A DNA stretch of 64,000 nt from an uncultured bacterium (GTDB taxonomy: Bacteria; Planctomycetota; JAJSAM01; JAJVHW01): NCBI GenBank assembly GCA_937996235.1, contig CALKVK010000024.1, positions 1-64,000 on the forward strand. Reading direction: 5' to 3'. The notes beneath the pieces were generated by a model, which did not search any database, was not told the DNA's origin, and saw nothing but the letters and a program-made list of their open reading frames with translations. A program made the translations under genes and the position numbers. Shown in pieces: positions 7,888 to 17,629 of the stretch (position 1 is the first letter of the stretch; each line of letters starts with the position of its first letter).

Positions 7888-10176
7888 TTACGGAGCACCT
7901 GACTCCAACCTCGGCACCTTCTTGTCGGGCGGCTGCAACAGGGGGACGGACGGAAGTTCCCGCCGCCGGAGCAGCGTCAGCCCGTTCAACGTCACGACCA
8001 GGGACGCGCCCATGTCGGCGGCGATCGCAGCCCACAGCGACGCGGAACCGACCGCAGCCATGACGATGAACGCGGCCTTGACTGAAAGCGACAGCGCCAC
8101 ATTCGTCCTCACCGTACGAAGCGCGCGGCGGGAGAGGTCGATGACCCACGGGAGCCTGCGCAGGTCGTCTGCCATCAGTGCGACATCGGCCGTCTCGATT
8201 GCCGCGTCCGATCCGGCCGCCCCCATGGCAATCCCCACCGACGCCCGGGCCAGTGCGGGAGCGTCGTTCACGCCATCTCCGACCATTGCCACGAACCCGT
8301 GCTCGTCCAGCAGGCGCTCGATCTCCGCAACCTTGTCGTGGGGCAGGAGTTCCGCACGGACGTCGTCGATCCCGCACCGCTCGCCGATGACTGCCGCCGC
8401 CTCGCGGTTGTCGCCCGTCAGGAGCGACACGTGCTTGATCCCGAGCCGAGACAGGCTCGCAACGGCCTCGGCGGACTCCTCGCGCAGCTCGTCGGCGATC
8501 GCGATCATCCCGAGAACCTCGTCGTCGGTACCCACCACAACAACGGTGCGCCCCCCGTGTGCGAAGTCGATCAGGCGTTCGTGGACGGTTCTTGACTCGA
8601 GTCCGAGCTCCTCGAGAAACGCGTGCGAGCCGATCCAGACCGCGCGCCGGGTTCCGTCCCCGCTCTCCACCGTCGCCCGGGCACCCTTCCCTGCCATGGC
8701 GACGAAGTCGGTTGCCGCGCGAAACACGAGCGCCCGATCCTCAGCCGCTCGCGTAACGGCGCGAGCGAGGGGATGTTCGCTGCGAACCTCGACGCTCGCG
8801 GCCATCGCCAGAACTTCGGCAGCGTCGCCGCGGAGTGCGAGGACTTCGACCACGCGGGGGCGCCCCTCGGAGAGGGTGCCCGTCTTGTCGAGCGCGACGG
8901 CTCGGACACTCGCGAGCGCTTCGAGATGGCCAGAGCCCTTGACCAGCACTCCGCCCCGCGCCGCCGCTGCCAGTGCGGAGACCAGCGTCACCGGCGTCGA
9001 TATCACGAGCGCGCAAGGGCACGAGACGACCAGCAGGACCAGCGCTCGGTAGATCCACGGAGACCACTCGGCGCCGAGTGCGATCGGCGGCACAACGGCC
9101 ACCAGGAGCGCCGCTGCGAGGACTGCGGGCGTGTACACCGCCGCGAAACGGTCGACCCAGCGCTCGACGGGGGCGCGTTGCGATCCGGCTTCGGCGATCG
9201 TCCGAACGACGCGGGCGAGAACCGTGTCTCCCGCAGTGTGGGTCGACGCCACCACCAACGCCCCTGCACCGTTGATCGTGCCGGCGAACACGTCGGAGGA
9301 CGGCGACTTCGCGACGGGGAGGCTCTCTCCTGTGATGGGTGCTTCGTCGATGTGGGACACCCCCTCGATGACTGTCCCATCGAGCGGGACTCGCTCGCCG
9401 GGACGGACGACGAAATGGGTGCCGAGGGGCACGCCATCGGGCGCCACGGACTCTTCGACGCCCGCGGCATCGACGACGCGTACCAGATCCGGCACGAGGC
9501 GCAGGATGGAGTCGACGGCCCGCCGAGCACGTCCTGCACTCCAGCTCTCGATCGCGAGGGAAAGGGCGAAGAGAAACGAAACCACCGCGGCCTCGAGCCA
9601 CTCGCCGATCAGTAGCGCGCCGACGACGGCAACGGACATCAAGAGGTTCATGTCCGGCCGCAGGCGGCGCAGCGCGGCCCAGGCGCGCGGCGCCACGTAG
9701 CGGTACGCAATCAGGATGGTCACGGCGTAGAGAGCTCGAGCGGGCGTGCCGACGGCGTGCTCGCCCGTCCCCGCCCCCAGAGCCCGCGCCAGTCCCGACC
9801 CGGTCAGCGCCTCGGTCGCCACACCGGCGCTCAGCGCGAGACCCGAAGCGGCGGTCAGAAGCAACCGCCGACGCAGCGCCGCATCCGGTACTTCGGTGGG
9901 TTTCGGTGCGCCCGCCTCGCACACAGTGGCACGCATCCCTGTCCGGGCCACCGCCTGCAGAACGGCCTGCCGGTTCGGTTCGCCGTCGCGGAGGCTGACC
10001 CAGAGCCGGCCACGAACGACATCGAATGCCAGGCGGTCCTCGCCGGGGACCAGGGCACGGAGCGCTCCACGCAGGACGGCCACCTCGTCGGCGCAGTCCA
10101 TGTCTTCGACGGCGAAGCAGAGACGATCCGTAGCGGGAGGCGGAGCGCGCGAGCGAGCGTCGGAGTCGCCGGTCAT
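7888..10176 (-). CDS. zntA: Zn/Cd/Pb-type heavy-metal-translocating P-type ATPase
   Basis: 762 residues. An inner-membrane P1B-ATPase exporting divalent soft metals from the cytoplasm. The membrane metal motif is SCPCALVISTP (Cys pair about residue 386), the form typical of ZntA/CadA rather than copper pumps. DKTGT (about 430) is the phosphorylated Asp, with SEHPLA, TGDN and MVGDGVNDAPAL also present. The N-terminal HMA domain reads MDCADEV, so the usual second Cys of MDC-x-x-C is missing. Its ATG overlaps the stop of the PII-like gene (ATGA), making it the last gene of the first czc operon. Zn or Cd as substrate is inferred from the motif and the neighbours. Confidence 0.93.
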   Translation of the reverse strand: MTGDSDARSRAPPPATDRLCFAVEDMDCADEVAVLRGALRALVPGEDRLAFDVVRGRLWVSLRDGEPNRQAVLQAVARTGMRATVCEAGAPKPTEVPDAALRRRLLLTAASGLALSAGVATEALTGSGLARALGAGTGEHAVGTPARALYAVTILIAYRYVAPRAWAALRRLRPDMNLLMSVAVVGALLIGEWLEAAVVSFLFALSLAIESWSAGRARRAVDSILRLVPDLVRVVDAAGVEESVAPDGVPLGTHFVVRPGERVPLDGTVIEGVSHIDEAPITGESLPVAKSPSSDVFAGTINGAGALVVASTHTAGDTVLARVVRTIAEAGSQRAPVERWVDRFAAVYTPAVLAAALLVAVVPPIALGAEWSPWIYRALVLLVVSCPCALVISTPVTLVSALAAAARGGVLVKGSGHLEALASVRAVALDKTGTLSEGRPRVVEVLALRGDAAEVLAMAASVEVRSEHPLARAVTRAAEDRALVFRAATDFVAMAGKGARATVESGDGTRRAVWIGSHAFLEELGLESRTVHERLIDFAHGGRTVVVVGTDDEVLGMIAIADELREESAEAVASLSRLGIKHVSLLTGDNREAAAVIGERCGIDDVRAELLPHDKVAEIERLLDEHGFVAMVGDGVNDAPALARASVGIAMGAAGSDAAIETADVALMADDLRRLPWVIDLSRRALRTVRTNVALSLSVKAAFIVMAAVGSASLWAAIAADMGASLVVTLNGLTLLRRRELPSVPLLQPPDKKVPRLESGAP

Positions 10177-10514
10177 TCTTGCGCGCGACCTCCATCGCGG
10201 ATCCGGCGTTTCTCGCGGAGGTCGTAGACGAAGATGACTCCATCGCCCGGATTGCCCGTGTGGGCCGCTGCTGCGATCAACTCGACCACGTCGTCCGAGA
10301 TCTCGTCATCGACCACGATCTCGAGCTTCGTCTTCTTCGCGAACGCTTGCGCACCGACGTAGATGGGGCGGCCGCCGGACGCGCCGACCGCCTCCTGCTT
10401 CCCGAAGCCGAGCACGTCCGAGATCGTCGCGCCGGGGAGTTCGGGGTGTTGCCGCAGCGCATCGATCACCGCGTCGAGGCGGAACGGCTGGATGATGGCC
10501 TTGATCTCTCTCAT
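10173..10514 (-). CDS. PII-like signalling protein of an RND efflux operon
   Basis: 113 residues. The PII fold is recognisable: MREIKAIIQPFRLDAVIDAL (first strand and helix), a T-loop region ending KKTKLEIVVDDE, and the ATP-binding segment HTGNPGDGVIFVYDL with RRIRDGG. The T-loop lacks the usual GlnB Tyr-51 context, so it is not a classical uridylylated nitrogen sensor. Its start overlaps the CzcA stop (ATGA) and its stop overlaps the ATPase start (ATGA), so it is translationally coupled to both. PII-like proteins next to heavy-metal RND pumps are a known recurring association. A role in gating or sensing metal efflux is inferred. Confidence 0.85.
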   Translation of the reverse strand: MREIKAIIQPFRLDAVIDALRQHPELPGATISDVLGFGKQEAVGASGGRPIYVGAQAFAKKTKLEIVVDDEISDDVVELIAAAAHTGNPGDGVIFVYDLREKRRIRDGGRAQE

Positions 10515-13500
10515 GACTCGATCTCCACCTCGGCCTTGCGGCCGGCAAACCACGGGTAGACGGCAGGAAGCACCAGGAGCGTCAAGAGGGTCGATGTCAC
10601 GAGCCCCCCGATCACGACTGTCGCGAGTGGCCGTTGCACTTCGGCGCCGGCGCTCGTGGCGAGCGCCATCGGCAGGAACCCGAGCGACGCGACGAACGCC
10701 GTCATCAGTACCGGTCGCAGCCGGACCTGAGCCGCGTCCCTCGCGGCCTCGAGCGGTCGGAGTCCGTCCTGCCTTCGTTGCACGATGTAAGAGACCAGAA
10801 CGACCCCGTTGAGGACTGCCACGCCGAAGAGTGCAATGAACCCGACGCCAGCTGAGATGGAGAACGGGTAGCCCCTCAGCTCGAGCGCGATCAAGCCCCC
10901 GGTCACCGCGAGCGGAACGTTGAGGAAGATGAGCAGCCCCAAGCGCGTCGAGTTGAACGTCGTGAACAGGAGCACGAAGATGAGGAGGAGGGCCAGCGGA
11001 ACCAGGATTGCGAGGCGCGCGGAGGCCGCCTCCAGGTTCTTGAACTGCCCGCCCCACTCCACGTACCAGCCCGGTGGAAGGTCGACCTCGGCATCGATGC
11101 GCTCCTGCGCCTCCGCTACCGCCGACGCCAGATCGCGGCCCCGAACGTTGGTCTCGATCGAGATCCGCCGGCTGATCTTCTCGCGGCTGATCTGGGCTGG
11201 GCCAGTCTCCGTGATGATCTCGGCGACCTGCTCGAGGGGTACGAACCCAAGCGCGTCCGAACCTCCGCGACGAACGGGCACCTTCAGGCTCTTGATGCGG
11301 TCCATGTCAGCGCGCACGGACTCGTCGAAGCGCACCTGCAGCGCGAAGCGGCGCTGGCCCTCGCTGACTGTCGACACCTGGCGTCCGCCGATCGTCTCGA
11401 CCACATCGAGAACGTCCTCGGCGTTGATCCCGAGGCGCGCCGTGGCCTCCCGGTCGATCACAATGCGCAGCGTAGGCAAGCCAATGACCTGCTCCGCCTT
11501 CACTTCGGACATGCCGGGGACCTTCATGACTACCGCGGCGATCTCGTCCGCGACCTTCTTCATCTCTTCCAGGCTCTCGGCGGCGCCGAACAGTTTGATG
11601 CCGACATCGGATCTCACGCCGCTGATCAACTCTGCGACGCGCAGCTCGATGGGCTGCGAGTAGCTGAACATGACACCTGGCATCGCCTCGGTCAGTTGCT
11701 CGTCGATCGCGGCCACGAGTTCCGCTTTCGTGTCGTAGCGCCACGTGTCGGGTGGGTTGAGCATGATGTAGGTGTCGCTGATTTCGACGCCCATCGGGTC
11801 TGTGGCGATCTCCGCCCGCCCGGTCCTCGACACGACCGTGTCCACTTCCGGGAAGGACTTGACGATGCGCTCGGCTTCCAGACTGACGTCGTTCGAGCGC
11901 TCGAGCGACACGCTCGGGATGCGCCAGATCTGCATCGCGATCGCGCCTTCGTCGAGGCGCGGGATGAACTCTGCTCCGAGGAACGGGGCAATGGCCAAGC
12001 TCGCTGCGAAGAGGACGAAGGCAGAGATTGCAGTGATCTTGGGCCGCTCTGTCACCCGCTGCAGCACCGGCGTGTAGACCCTCTTCGCGATGCGGAACAG
12101 CCACGGCTCCTTCTCGCTGACCTTGGTGAGGAACACGCTGGCCAGGATGGGCATGAGGGTGAGCGCGCAGACCAGCGAGCCCGCCAGAGCAAAGACCACC
12201 GTCAGCGCCATCGGCCCGAACATCTTCCCCTCGATGCCGCGCAGGCCGAGGATCGGGATGTAGACGATCATGATGATGCCCACTGCGAACACGACCGGTC
12301 GAGCCACCTCGTGGCAGGCCCTTCGCACCTTCTCGATGTGCGGCGTGCGATCGTCGCCGCGGTGGTGGTGCAGGTATCGCACAACGTTCTCGATCAAGAC
12401 GACGGAGCCATCCACGATCAGGCCGAAGTCGATCGCGCCAAGGGACATGAGGTTGCCGGAGAGCCCCGCGTAGCGCATCGCGGTGAACGCGACGAGCATC
12501 GAGATCGGAATCGCAGAAGCGACGATCAGGCCACCGCGCAGGTTGCCCAGCAGCAGCAGCAGGACTAGGACGACCAGCAGCCCGCCCTCTAGCAGGTTCT
12601 TCGCCACGGTGCTGATCGTCCGGTCCACCAGCTCGGTGCGGTCGTAGAACGTGTCGATCTCGACGCCCGGCGGAAGCGTCTTCGAGATCTCCTGGATCTT
12701 CTCGTGAACCTCCTGGGACACGGTGCGCGAGTTCGCCCCCAAGAGCATCATCACGATGCCGACAACCGCCTCACCGCGTCCGTCACGCGTGACCGCGCCC
12801 TGTCGGATCATCGGGGCGAACTCGACGCGCGCGACGTTGCGGACGTAGACAGGGGTTCCGTCGCTCGAGTTCGCCAGCACGACGTTCTCGAGATCGCGCA
12901 GGCTGGAGACCAGTCCCTCGCCGCGGATGAGGTACTGCTCGCCCGCGTGCTCGATGTAGCCGCCGCCGGTGTTGCGGTTGTTCCCCTGGATCGCCTCGAA
13001 CACGTCGGACAGCGAGAGGCCGTGCGCGACGAGTCGATCCGGGTCCACCGTGACCTGGTACGTCTTCAACTCGCCGCCGAACGCGTTCACCTCGACGATG
13101 CCGGGCACCGAGCGCAACTGGTAGTTGATGTTCCAGTCGAGGACCTCTCGCAGTTCCATCGGCGTGTAGCCGTCGCCGCGCACCTCGAACTGGTAGATCT
13201 CGCCCAGGCCCGAGGAGATCGGTCCCATCTCCGGTTCGCCGTAGCCGTCCGGAATCTGCTCGCGCGCCTCGACGAGCCGCTCGGCAATCAGCTGGCGCGC
13301 CCAGTAGATGTCGGTGCCCTCGTCGAAGACGACGGTCACGACCGAGAGCCCGAACTTCGAGACCGATCGGATCTCCTCGACGGCGGGAAGGCCGCTCATC
13401 GATGTCTCGACGGGGAAGGTGATGAACCGCTCCATCTCCTGTGGGGCGAGTCCCGGACTGGACGTGAGGACTTGCACTTGGACGTTCGTGACGTCCGGCA

Positions 13501-13615
13501 CCGCGTCGATGGGCAACTCGCCGAGCGAGCGCACGCCGATCGCGCCGACCACGAGCCAGAGGATGACGACGAGTAGTCGGTTGTTGAGGGAGAAGTCGAT
13601 GATGGACTTGATCAT
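10511..13615 (-). CDS. czcA: Heavy-metal RND efflux pump, CzcA family (system 1)
   Basis: 1034 residues, ATG at 13615 (MIKSIIDFSLNNRLLVVILW). It is the inner-membrane proton antiporter of a tripartite pump, with 12 predicted membrane segments and two large periplasmic loops. The membrane motif GAIDFGLIVDGSVVLIEN matches the D-F-G-x3-D-G signature of Zn/Co/Cd-type (HME1) pumps, unlike the copper type. The length is normal. It follows czcB by 16 bp and overlaps the PII-like gene. The partners are CzcB (13632-15083) and CzcC (15185-16606). A Zn/Cd/Co substrate is inferred from the motif and the ATPase in the same operon. Confidence 0.95.
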   Translation of the reverse strand: MIKSIIDFSLNNRLLVVILWLVVGAIGVRSLGELPIDAVPDVTNVQVQVLTSSPGLAPQEMERFITFPVETSMSGLPAVEEIRSVSKFGLSVVTVVFDEGTDIYWARQLIAERLVEAREQIPDGYGEPEMGPISSGLGEIYQFEVRGDGYTPMELREVLDWNINYQLRSVPGIVEVNAFGGELKTYQVTVDPDRLVAHGLSLSDVFEAIQGNNRNTGGGYIEHAGEQYLIRGEGLVSSLRDLENVVLANSSDGTPVYVRNVARVEFAPMIRQGAVTRDGRGEAVVGIVMMLLGANSRTVSQEVHEKIQEISKTLPPGVEIDTFYDRTELVDRTISTVAKNLLEGGLLVVLVLLLLLGNLRGGLIVASAIPISMLVAFTAMRYAGLSGNLMSLGAIDFGLIVDGSVVLIENVVRYLHHHRGDDRTPHIEKVRRACHEVARPVVFAVGIIMIVYIPILGLRGIEGKMFGPMALTVVFALAGSLVCALTLMPILASVFLTKVSEKEPWLFRIAKRVYTPVLQRVTERPKITAISAFVLFAASLAIAPFLGAEFIPRLDEGAIAMQIWRIPSVSLERSNDVSLEAERIVKSFPEVDTVVSRTGRAEIATDPMGVEISDTYIMLNPPDTWRYDTKAELVAAIDEQLTEAMPGVMFSYSQPIELRVAELISGVRSDVGIKLFGAAESLEEMKKVADEIAAVVMKVPGMSEVKAEQVIGLPTLRIVIDREATARLGINAEDVLDVVETIGGRQVSTVSEGQRRFALQVRFDESVRADMDRIKSLKVPVRRGGSDALGFVPLEQVAEIITETGPAQISREKISRRISIETNVRGRDLASAVAEAQERIDAEVDLPPGWYVEWGGQFKNLEAASARLAILVPLALLLIFVLLFTTFNSTRLGLLIFLNVPLAVTGGLIALELRGYPFSISAGVGFIALFGVAVLNGVVLVSYIVQRRQDGLRPLEAARDAAQVRLRPVLMTAFVASLGFLPMALATSAGAEVQRPLATVVIGGLVTSTLLTLLVLPAVYPWFAGRKAEVEIES

Positions 13616-13631
13616 GGTGGAAATGCCCCCC

Positions 13632-15083
13632 CTAGTGGGAGTGGCCCCCACCGAGTTCACCGGCCCGAGCGGCCGACTTCAGAACGAACGTGCCCTCGGT
13701 CGCGACGCTCTCCCCGAGCTCGAGGCCGGACAGGATCTCCACGCTGTCGCGTCCACGAGCGCCGACGGTGACGTGACGCTGATGGAACTCCCCGGGCTCG
13801 GCCTGTACGAAGACGAAGGACTCGGGCCCTTCGTGGACGAGCGCGGCCTCCGGGAGGACGATCGAGACGTCGTGCGCTGCGGTGACGATTTCAACGGACC
13901 CGAACATCCCCGGACGCAGTGGGAAGGGCTCCGCCCATTGCTCCACAGGCTCGTTCGGAAGCTCGACCCGCACGCGGGTCGTGCGCGTCTCCGGCGACAC
14001 GTCGAACGCAATCACGCCGACGCGTCCCTCGAACGCCGCCCCGGGCAGGGCGTTGACGGTGACACGGGCGAGCTGTCCGCGGTGGACCCGGCGCAGGTCA
14101 CGCTCGTAGACCGAGGCGGTGATCCACGCGACGCTGGGGTCGTGGATCTGGAAGAGTGTCGTTCCGGTGTCGACGAACTCGTCGGGTGTGGCGTCCCTGG
14201 CGACGATCACTCCGGCGCGCGGAGCCCGCACGGCGTAGAGCCCGAGGCTGACGTCGTCGCGCTCGCTATGGGGGCGAACGGCTCCCGGGTCGACGCCGAG
14301 GATGCGCAGACGGTCCTCGGCGGCGTGTTGAGCGATCTCGGCGGTTGTCTGCGCGGCTTCGAGTTCCAGTAGCCGGGAGTCGCGCTCCGCGCCCAGTTCT
14401 GTGAGCTGCTGCTCCCTCCCCAACTCGGCTTCCTGAAGGGCCTGCTCGGCCTCGAGCAGCGGACGCAGCGTCGAGATGCCCTGGGACTCGAGGTCCTTCT
14501 CGCGGTCCCGAATCGTGCGCGCGAGTGCGATGGCGCCGTCGAGGACCTTGGTGGTCGTGGCCAATCGCGCCGCGAAGAGCTCCACCTCCTTGGCGCGCAG
14601 GTCGCGCGCCGCATCGGCGGTCGAGCGTGCGGACTGGAACGCACTCACGGCCTCGCCGAGATCGACGCTGTCGATCTCGCAGAGAACGTCTCCCTTCGCA
14701 ACCGTATCGCCAAGGCGCCGGTGGATCGCCTTCACGAGTCCGGCCGCCCGCGGATTGACGTGCGATTGGGTGTCCTCGTTCTCGGCAACGACGGCGTCGA
14801 CACGCAGAACCTCTTCGATGGGTCCGGGACCCGCCGCCTGCACGCGGACACCCGAGCGCTCGATCTGCGCCGGCGTGAGGTGGACAACGCCCTCCTCTTC
14901 CTCGCCCTCGTGTTCGTCATGGCCGCCGGCGCCTTCGTCGTGATCGTCGTGGGCGCCCGACTCCTCCTGCGCGTCATGACCGTGCCCGTCATCGCTCGGC
15001 CCGCAACCGGGCGCGAGCACGACCCCCAGCGCGTACAGAGAGCAGACCGCCATGACCCTGGCTCGAAGAAGTGGCTTGAGCAT
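13632..15083 (-). CDS. czcB: RND periplasmic adaptor (membrane fusion) lipoprotein, CzcB family (system 1)
   Basis: 483 residues from the ATG at 15083, chosen for its AGGAGG site and lipoprotein signal (MLKPLLRARVMAVC...VLAPGCG). The same frame opens upstream, including an ATG at 15185 overlapping the czcC stop, but that would bury the lipobox. A His/Asp/Glu-rich linker follows the Cys (GHGHDAQEESGAHDDHDEGA), probably metal-binding. Lipoyl-like halves (GLVKAIHRRLGDTVAKGDVL) flank a long coiled-coil hairpin (about residues 140-245), then beta-barrel and membrane-proximal domains. The C-terminus ends GGGHSH. It bridges CzcA and the outer-membrane factor. Confidence 0.93.
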   Translation of the reverse strand: MLKPLLRARVMAVCSLYALGVVLAPGCGPSDDGHGHDAQEESGAHDDHDEGAGGHDEHEGEEEEGVVHLTPAQIERSGVRVQAAGPGPIEEVLRVDAVVAENEDTQSHVNPRAAGLVKAIHRRLGDTVAKGDVLCEIDSVDLGEAVSAFQSARSTADAARDLRAKEVELFAARLATTTKVLDGAIALARTIRDREKDLESQGISTLRPLLEAEQALQEAELGREQQLTELGAERDSRLLELEAAQTTAEIAQHAAEDRLRILGVDPGAVRPHSERDDVSLGLYAVRAPRAGVIVARDATPDEFVDTGTTLFQIHDPSVAWITASVYERDLRRVHRGQLARVTVNALPGAAFEGRVGVIAFDVSPETRTTRVRVELPNEPVEQWAEPFPLRPGMFGSVEIVTAAHDVSIVLPEAALVHEGPESFVFVQAEPGEFHQRHVTVGARGRDSVEILSGLELGESVATEGTFVLKSAARAGELGGGHSH

Positions 15084-15184
15084 CCGTCGTCCTCCTGTCA
15101 ACACCATCAACACGTGCCGACCGCTTGCGAGCAGGTGGGCCCAGCGAATCCATCTGACATCCGTCCCGTTCGTCGGCGTCGTCA

Positions 15185-16606
15185 TCACTCCGAGCCCTCC
15201 GCGTCTTGTGCGTCCGGCATCTGCCGCCCGTCGGAGCCGAAGAGCCGCCCGGACGCCGCGAGCACGCGCACCCAAGACGACGCTGCCTCGAAGCGAGCAC
15301 TGAGCGCTCGCATGCGTGCGTTCGAAATCTGGCGCTGCGTCAGGAGCACCTCGAGCGCGCCGAGTTCACGGGCGTCGAGACCGGCGGCCGTGAGCCGCTG
15401 ACTCTCGGCCAGACGGGGTTCGACGTTCGCCGTCAGGTAGTCCGACTGTCTGCGCGCTCTGCGGTACGCTGCGATCGACGCGTGGATGTCCGCTCGGACG
15501 CGCGCCACCTCGGCTTCGAGCGCACGGCGAACCGCCTCGCGCATCGCGAAGGCGCGATCGATCGCGGGGCGGTTCCAGCGCGACAGAAGAGGAAGCGTGA
15601 TCTCGATTCCGGTGCCGATGGAGAGCTCCGGGTACTGCCGCGCGACCTCCAGTCGAAGTTCGGCCTCTGCACCCTCGTAGCGCTGCTGGAGCTCGGCGAG
15701 ATCCGGGCGCTGCTTCACGGCTGCATCGACGATGGCATGCGGCTCGGGTGGCTCCGGGAGCTCCTCGCCCACGATCGCAGTCCACGAGGCGAGCGAGTAC
15801 TCCGCATCCGGGGCCAGCCCGAGCAGAGCATTGAGCCTCTGGCGGGCTTGGATCTCCTCGTCCTCGAGACCGAGTCCATCCAACTCGAGATCGGCAACGT
15901 CGAGAGCCGCGAGATTGGCCTCGATCCCTGTCGCCGCGCTTGCCGCCCGCGCACGCTCCAACACCGAAGCCGTCCTTCGGCCGAGCGCGAGGAGATCGCG
16001 GGTCGCTTCGAGGCGGCTTCGCACGGAGGCGAGCTCGATCCAGGCTGTTGCGACGTCCTGCGCCAGCATCCACTCTGAGCGAACGACGGCCCACTCCGTT
16101 TGGCCGAGTTCGGCCTGCGCAATCGCCTCCTGCGCGGAGATCTCGCCGGGGCGTGGGACGCGCCAGGAGAGGCCAAATCCACCCACCCAGTCCGCCTTCT
16201 CGACATCGCCGTTCAGCCACTGATCGGTCAAGACGTCCATGGCGTCCCATCCGAAAGAGGGGTCTGGGAGCAATCCGGCTTCTACCAGCCTCGCTCGCGA
16301 GACACCGATCTCCGCTCTGAGCGCCACCAGTTGCGAATTGCGCGCGACAGCGAACGCGGCCGCCTGCTCCATCGTGAGGCCCGCCGTCGCGCCGCTCTGG
16401 TCAGGCCCGCCGCGCGGGTCGGCCTCGTCCTGCGAGCGCAGCTCGCGGAGAACGGTCGTGAGATCGACTGGCTCGGGCGCGTACTGGATCGTGCCGCAGC
16501 CGCCGAGCAGGATCAGCGCGCCCAGCCCCAGTCGCCTCCTGACCCCGACACGAGGGACGGCGGAGGGGGGGGACCCTGCACTTCGAACTGGTGGCTCTGA
16601 TCGCAT
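15185..16606 (-). CDS. czcC: TolC-family outer-membrane factor of the czc operon (system 1)
   Basis: 473 residues, ATG at 16606 with GGAGAA 6 nt upstream. The signal peptide ends in a lipobox (GALILLGGCG). Two repeats of long alpha-helical sequence (AELGQTEWAVVRSEWMLAQD, RLAESQRLTAAGLDARELG) fit the TolC/CzcC trimeric channel. The length is normal. It would form the outer-membrane duct for CzcA/CzcB encoded downstream. The 215 bp between this start and the Cys-rich gene upstream hold no gene I can support. Confidence 0.92.
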   Translation of the reverse strand: MRSEPPVRSAGSPPSAVPRVGVRRRLGLGALILLGGCGTIQYAPEPVDLTTVLRELRSQDEADPRGGPDQSGATAGLTMEQAAAFAVARNSQLVALRAEIGVSRARLVEAGLLPDPSFGWDAMDVLTDQWLNGDVEKADWVGGFGLSWRVPRPGEISAQEAIAQAELGQTEWAVVRSEWMLAQDVATAWIELASVRSRLEATRDLLALGRRTASVLERARAASAATGIEANLAALDVADLELDGLGLEDEEIQARQRLNALLGLAPDAEYSLASWTAIVGEELPEPPEPHAIVDAAVKQRPDLAELQQRYEGAEAELRLEVARQYPELSIGTGIEITLPLLSRWNRPAIDRAFAMREAVRRALEAEVARVRADIHASIAAYRRARRQSDYLTANVEPRLAESQRLTAAGLDARELGALEVLLTQRQISNARMRALSARFEAASSWVRVLAASGRLFGSDGRQMPDAQDAEGSE

Positions 16607-16821
16607 CTACGTTCTCCGGGGGGTACTTCGTGTCGCTGGAGCAGTTCGCGCGCACTCGGTGCGCAAAAGGCACGAACGAGGTGCACGAGGTGGGCGTACG
16701 ACGGTCGTCGACGCGGGGCTACCGGCGAGGCGTCGGCCGGGGTGCGACGGATGTGGTCATGCCACGTCCCATCGATGCGCACGCGTGGACACGGCCAAGG
16801 AACGACCGTGTCGGCGGCCGA

Positions 16822-17265
16822 TCAGCAGCGCAGGATGACGGTGCGGAGAGCTGCGATCGCTGCTGGGGGCCGCGGCGGCGGCGCGCGCAGGCGGGCCGCG
16901 GGCGCGTGGAAGCCGAGACCCGGGAGTTGCACGATGGCCGGCGGGAGCGCGGGCGGCGTGAGAGCACCGAGCAACCGCGGGCGGGGCCGGGAGGCCTCGC
17001 CGCGCTGCGACACCACTCCGCTGGCGGGCAAGTGCGAGACGCAGTCACCGCAATCGTCGCCTGCGGCGTCGCTCACGCTCGGCGCACCGGCAACGTCGAG
17101 GCCACCGAGGCCCGACGCGATGCTCGCGCAACATGTCGCGCCGAGGGGCTCGAGGTTCCGCGATCCGTCACTCTCCACGCACATCACCAGTGCCATGCCG
17201 AACGTGCTCATGATGCCGTAGAGGGCGACGAGCAGGACGGCGAGCAGGTGCTGGTGGCGGCGCAT
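16822..17265 (-). CDS. Cys-rich secreted protein heading czc operon 1
   Basis: 147 residues from the ATG at 17265 (MRRHQHLLAVLLVALYGIMS). A hydrophobic N-terminal segment is followed by VMCVESDGSRNLE, ATCCAS and DDCGDCVSHLP, then a Pro/Ala-rich tail ending ALRTVILRC. The protein at 52859-53308 has the same plan: CVHEDGSTAIE, RCC, DDCC and a final LRTVRLRC. Both are the gene just before a czcC, so I regard them as one family of small periplasmic Cys proteins tied to Czc pumps. Metal binding or sensing is inferred from the Cys content and position. No established family name comes to mind. Confidence 0.7.
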   Translation of the reverse strand: MRRHQHLLAVLLVALYGIMSTFGMALVMCVESDGSRNLEPLGATCCASIASGLGGLDVAGAPSVSDAAGDDCGDCVSHLPASGVVSQRGEASRPRPRLLGALTPPALPPAIVQLPGLGFHAPAARLRAPPPRPPAAIAALRTVILRC

Positions 17266-17479
17266 GGGGGCTGACGGACGATACGCGGCGTTGGCGTCGC
17301 AACGGCACGAGAAAATGACGTGAGTCACTCGATGACATGCGTGGCGGTTCTGCCGACCGGGCGCCACCGAGCGCGGGGGAAGGCCTCGCCCGAGACACGC
17401 TCGGTCCGTGAGACGTCACTCGGAGGTCTGAGGATCGGCGGGTTCCTTGACGGACCGCGGCCTCAGCGGAGCCGCCGCC

Positions 17480-17566
17480 GGCGGGCCACCACCACCCGAG
17501 AAGACCGTTCGCGCTGACGCCGACGAGCGCGGCAAGCGAGAGCCACCAGAAGGCGGTCGTCTGGAG
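17480..17566 (-). pseudogene. Fragment of a CDF (cation diffusion facilitator) gene
   Basis: About 87 bp closely match the segment around 45476-45565 inside the CDF gene at 45392-46060, at both DNA and protein level. Here the translation is QTTAFWWLSLAALVGVSANG then LLGWWW; there it is QTTACWWLSLAALVGVGANG then LLGWWW. On either side the similarity stops, and the frame continues into unrelated codons. It lies between the protease gene and the Cys-rich gene heading czc operon 1, suggesting that operon once carried a CDF gene, as the second czc operon still does. The rest of 17266-17629 holds no gene I can support. A GTGAGTCAC palindrome at 17320-17328 might be an operator. Confidence 0.75.
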
Positions 17567-17629
17567 CTCGCAGCCCTTGAAGCGCACGCACAACGCCCTC
17601 GGCAGCCGAACGCGAGTCCGCAGCGCCGG

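Noticed and set aside
7525..7898. Minus-strand frames ending in GGSNPLAPTNVS and EVQILSPRPT as genes
   Set aside because: These peptides come from reading through the tRNA-Pro 3' half; the frames have no family match.
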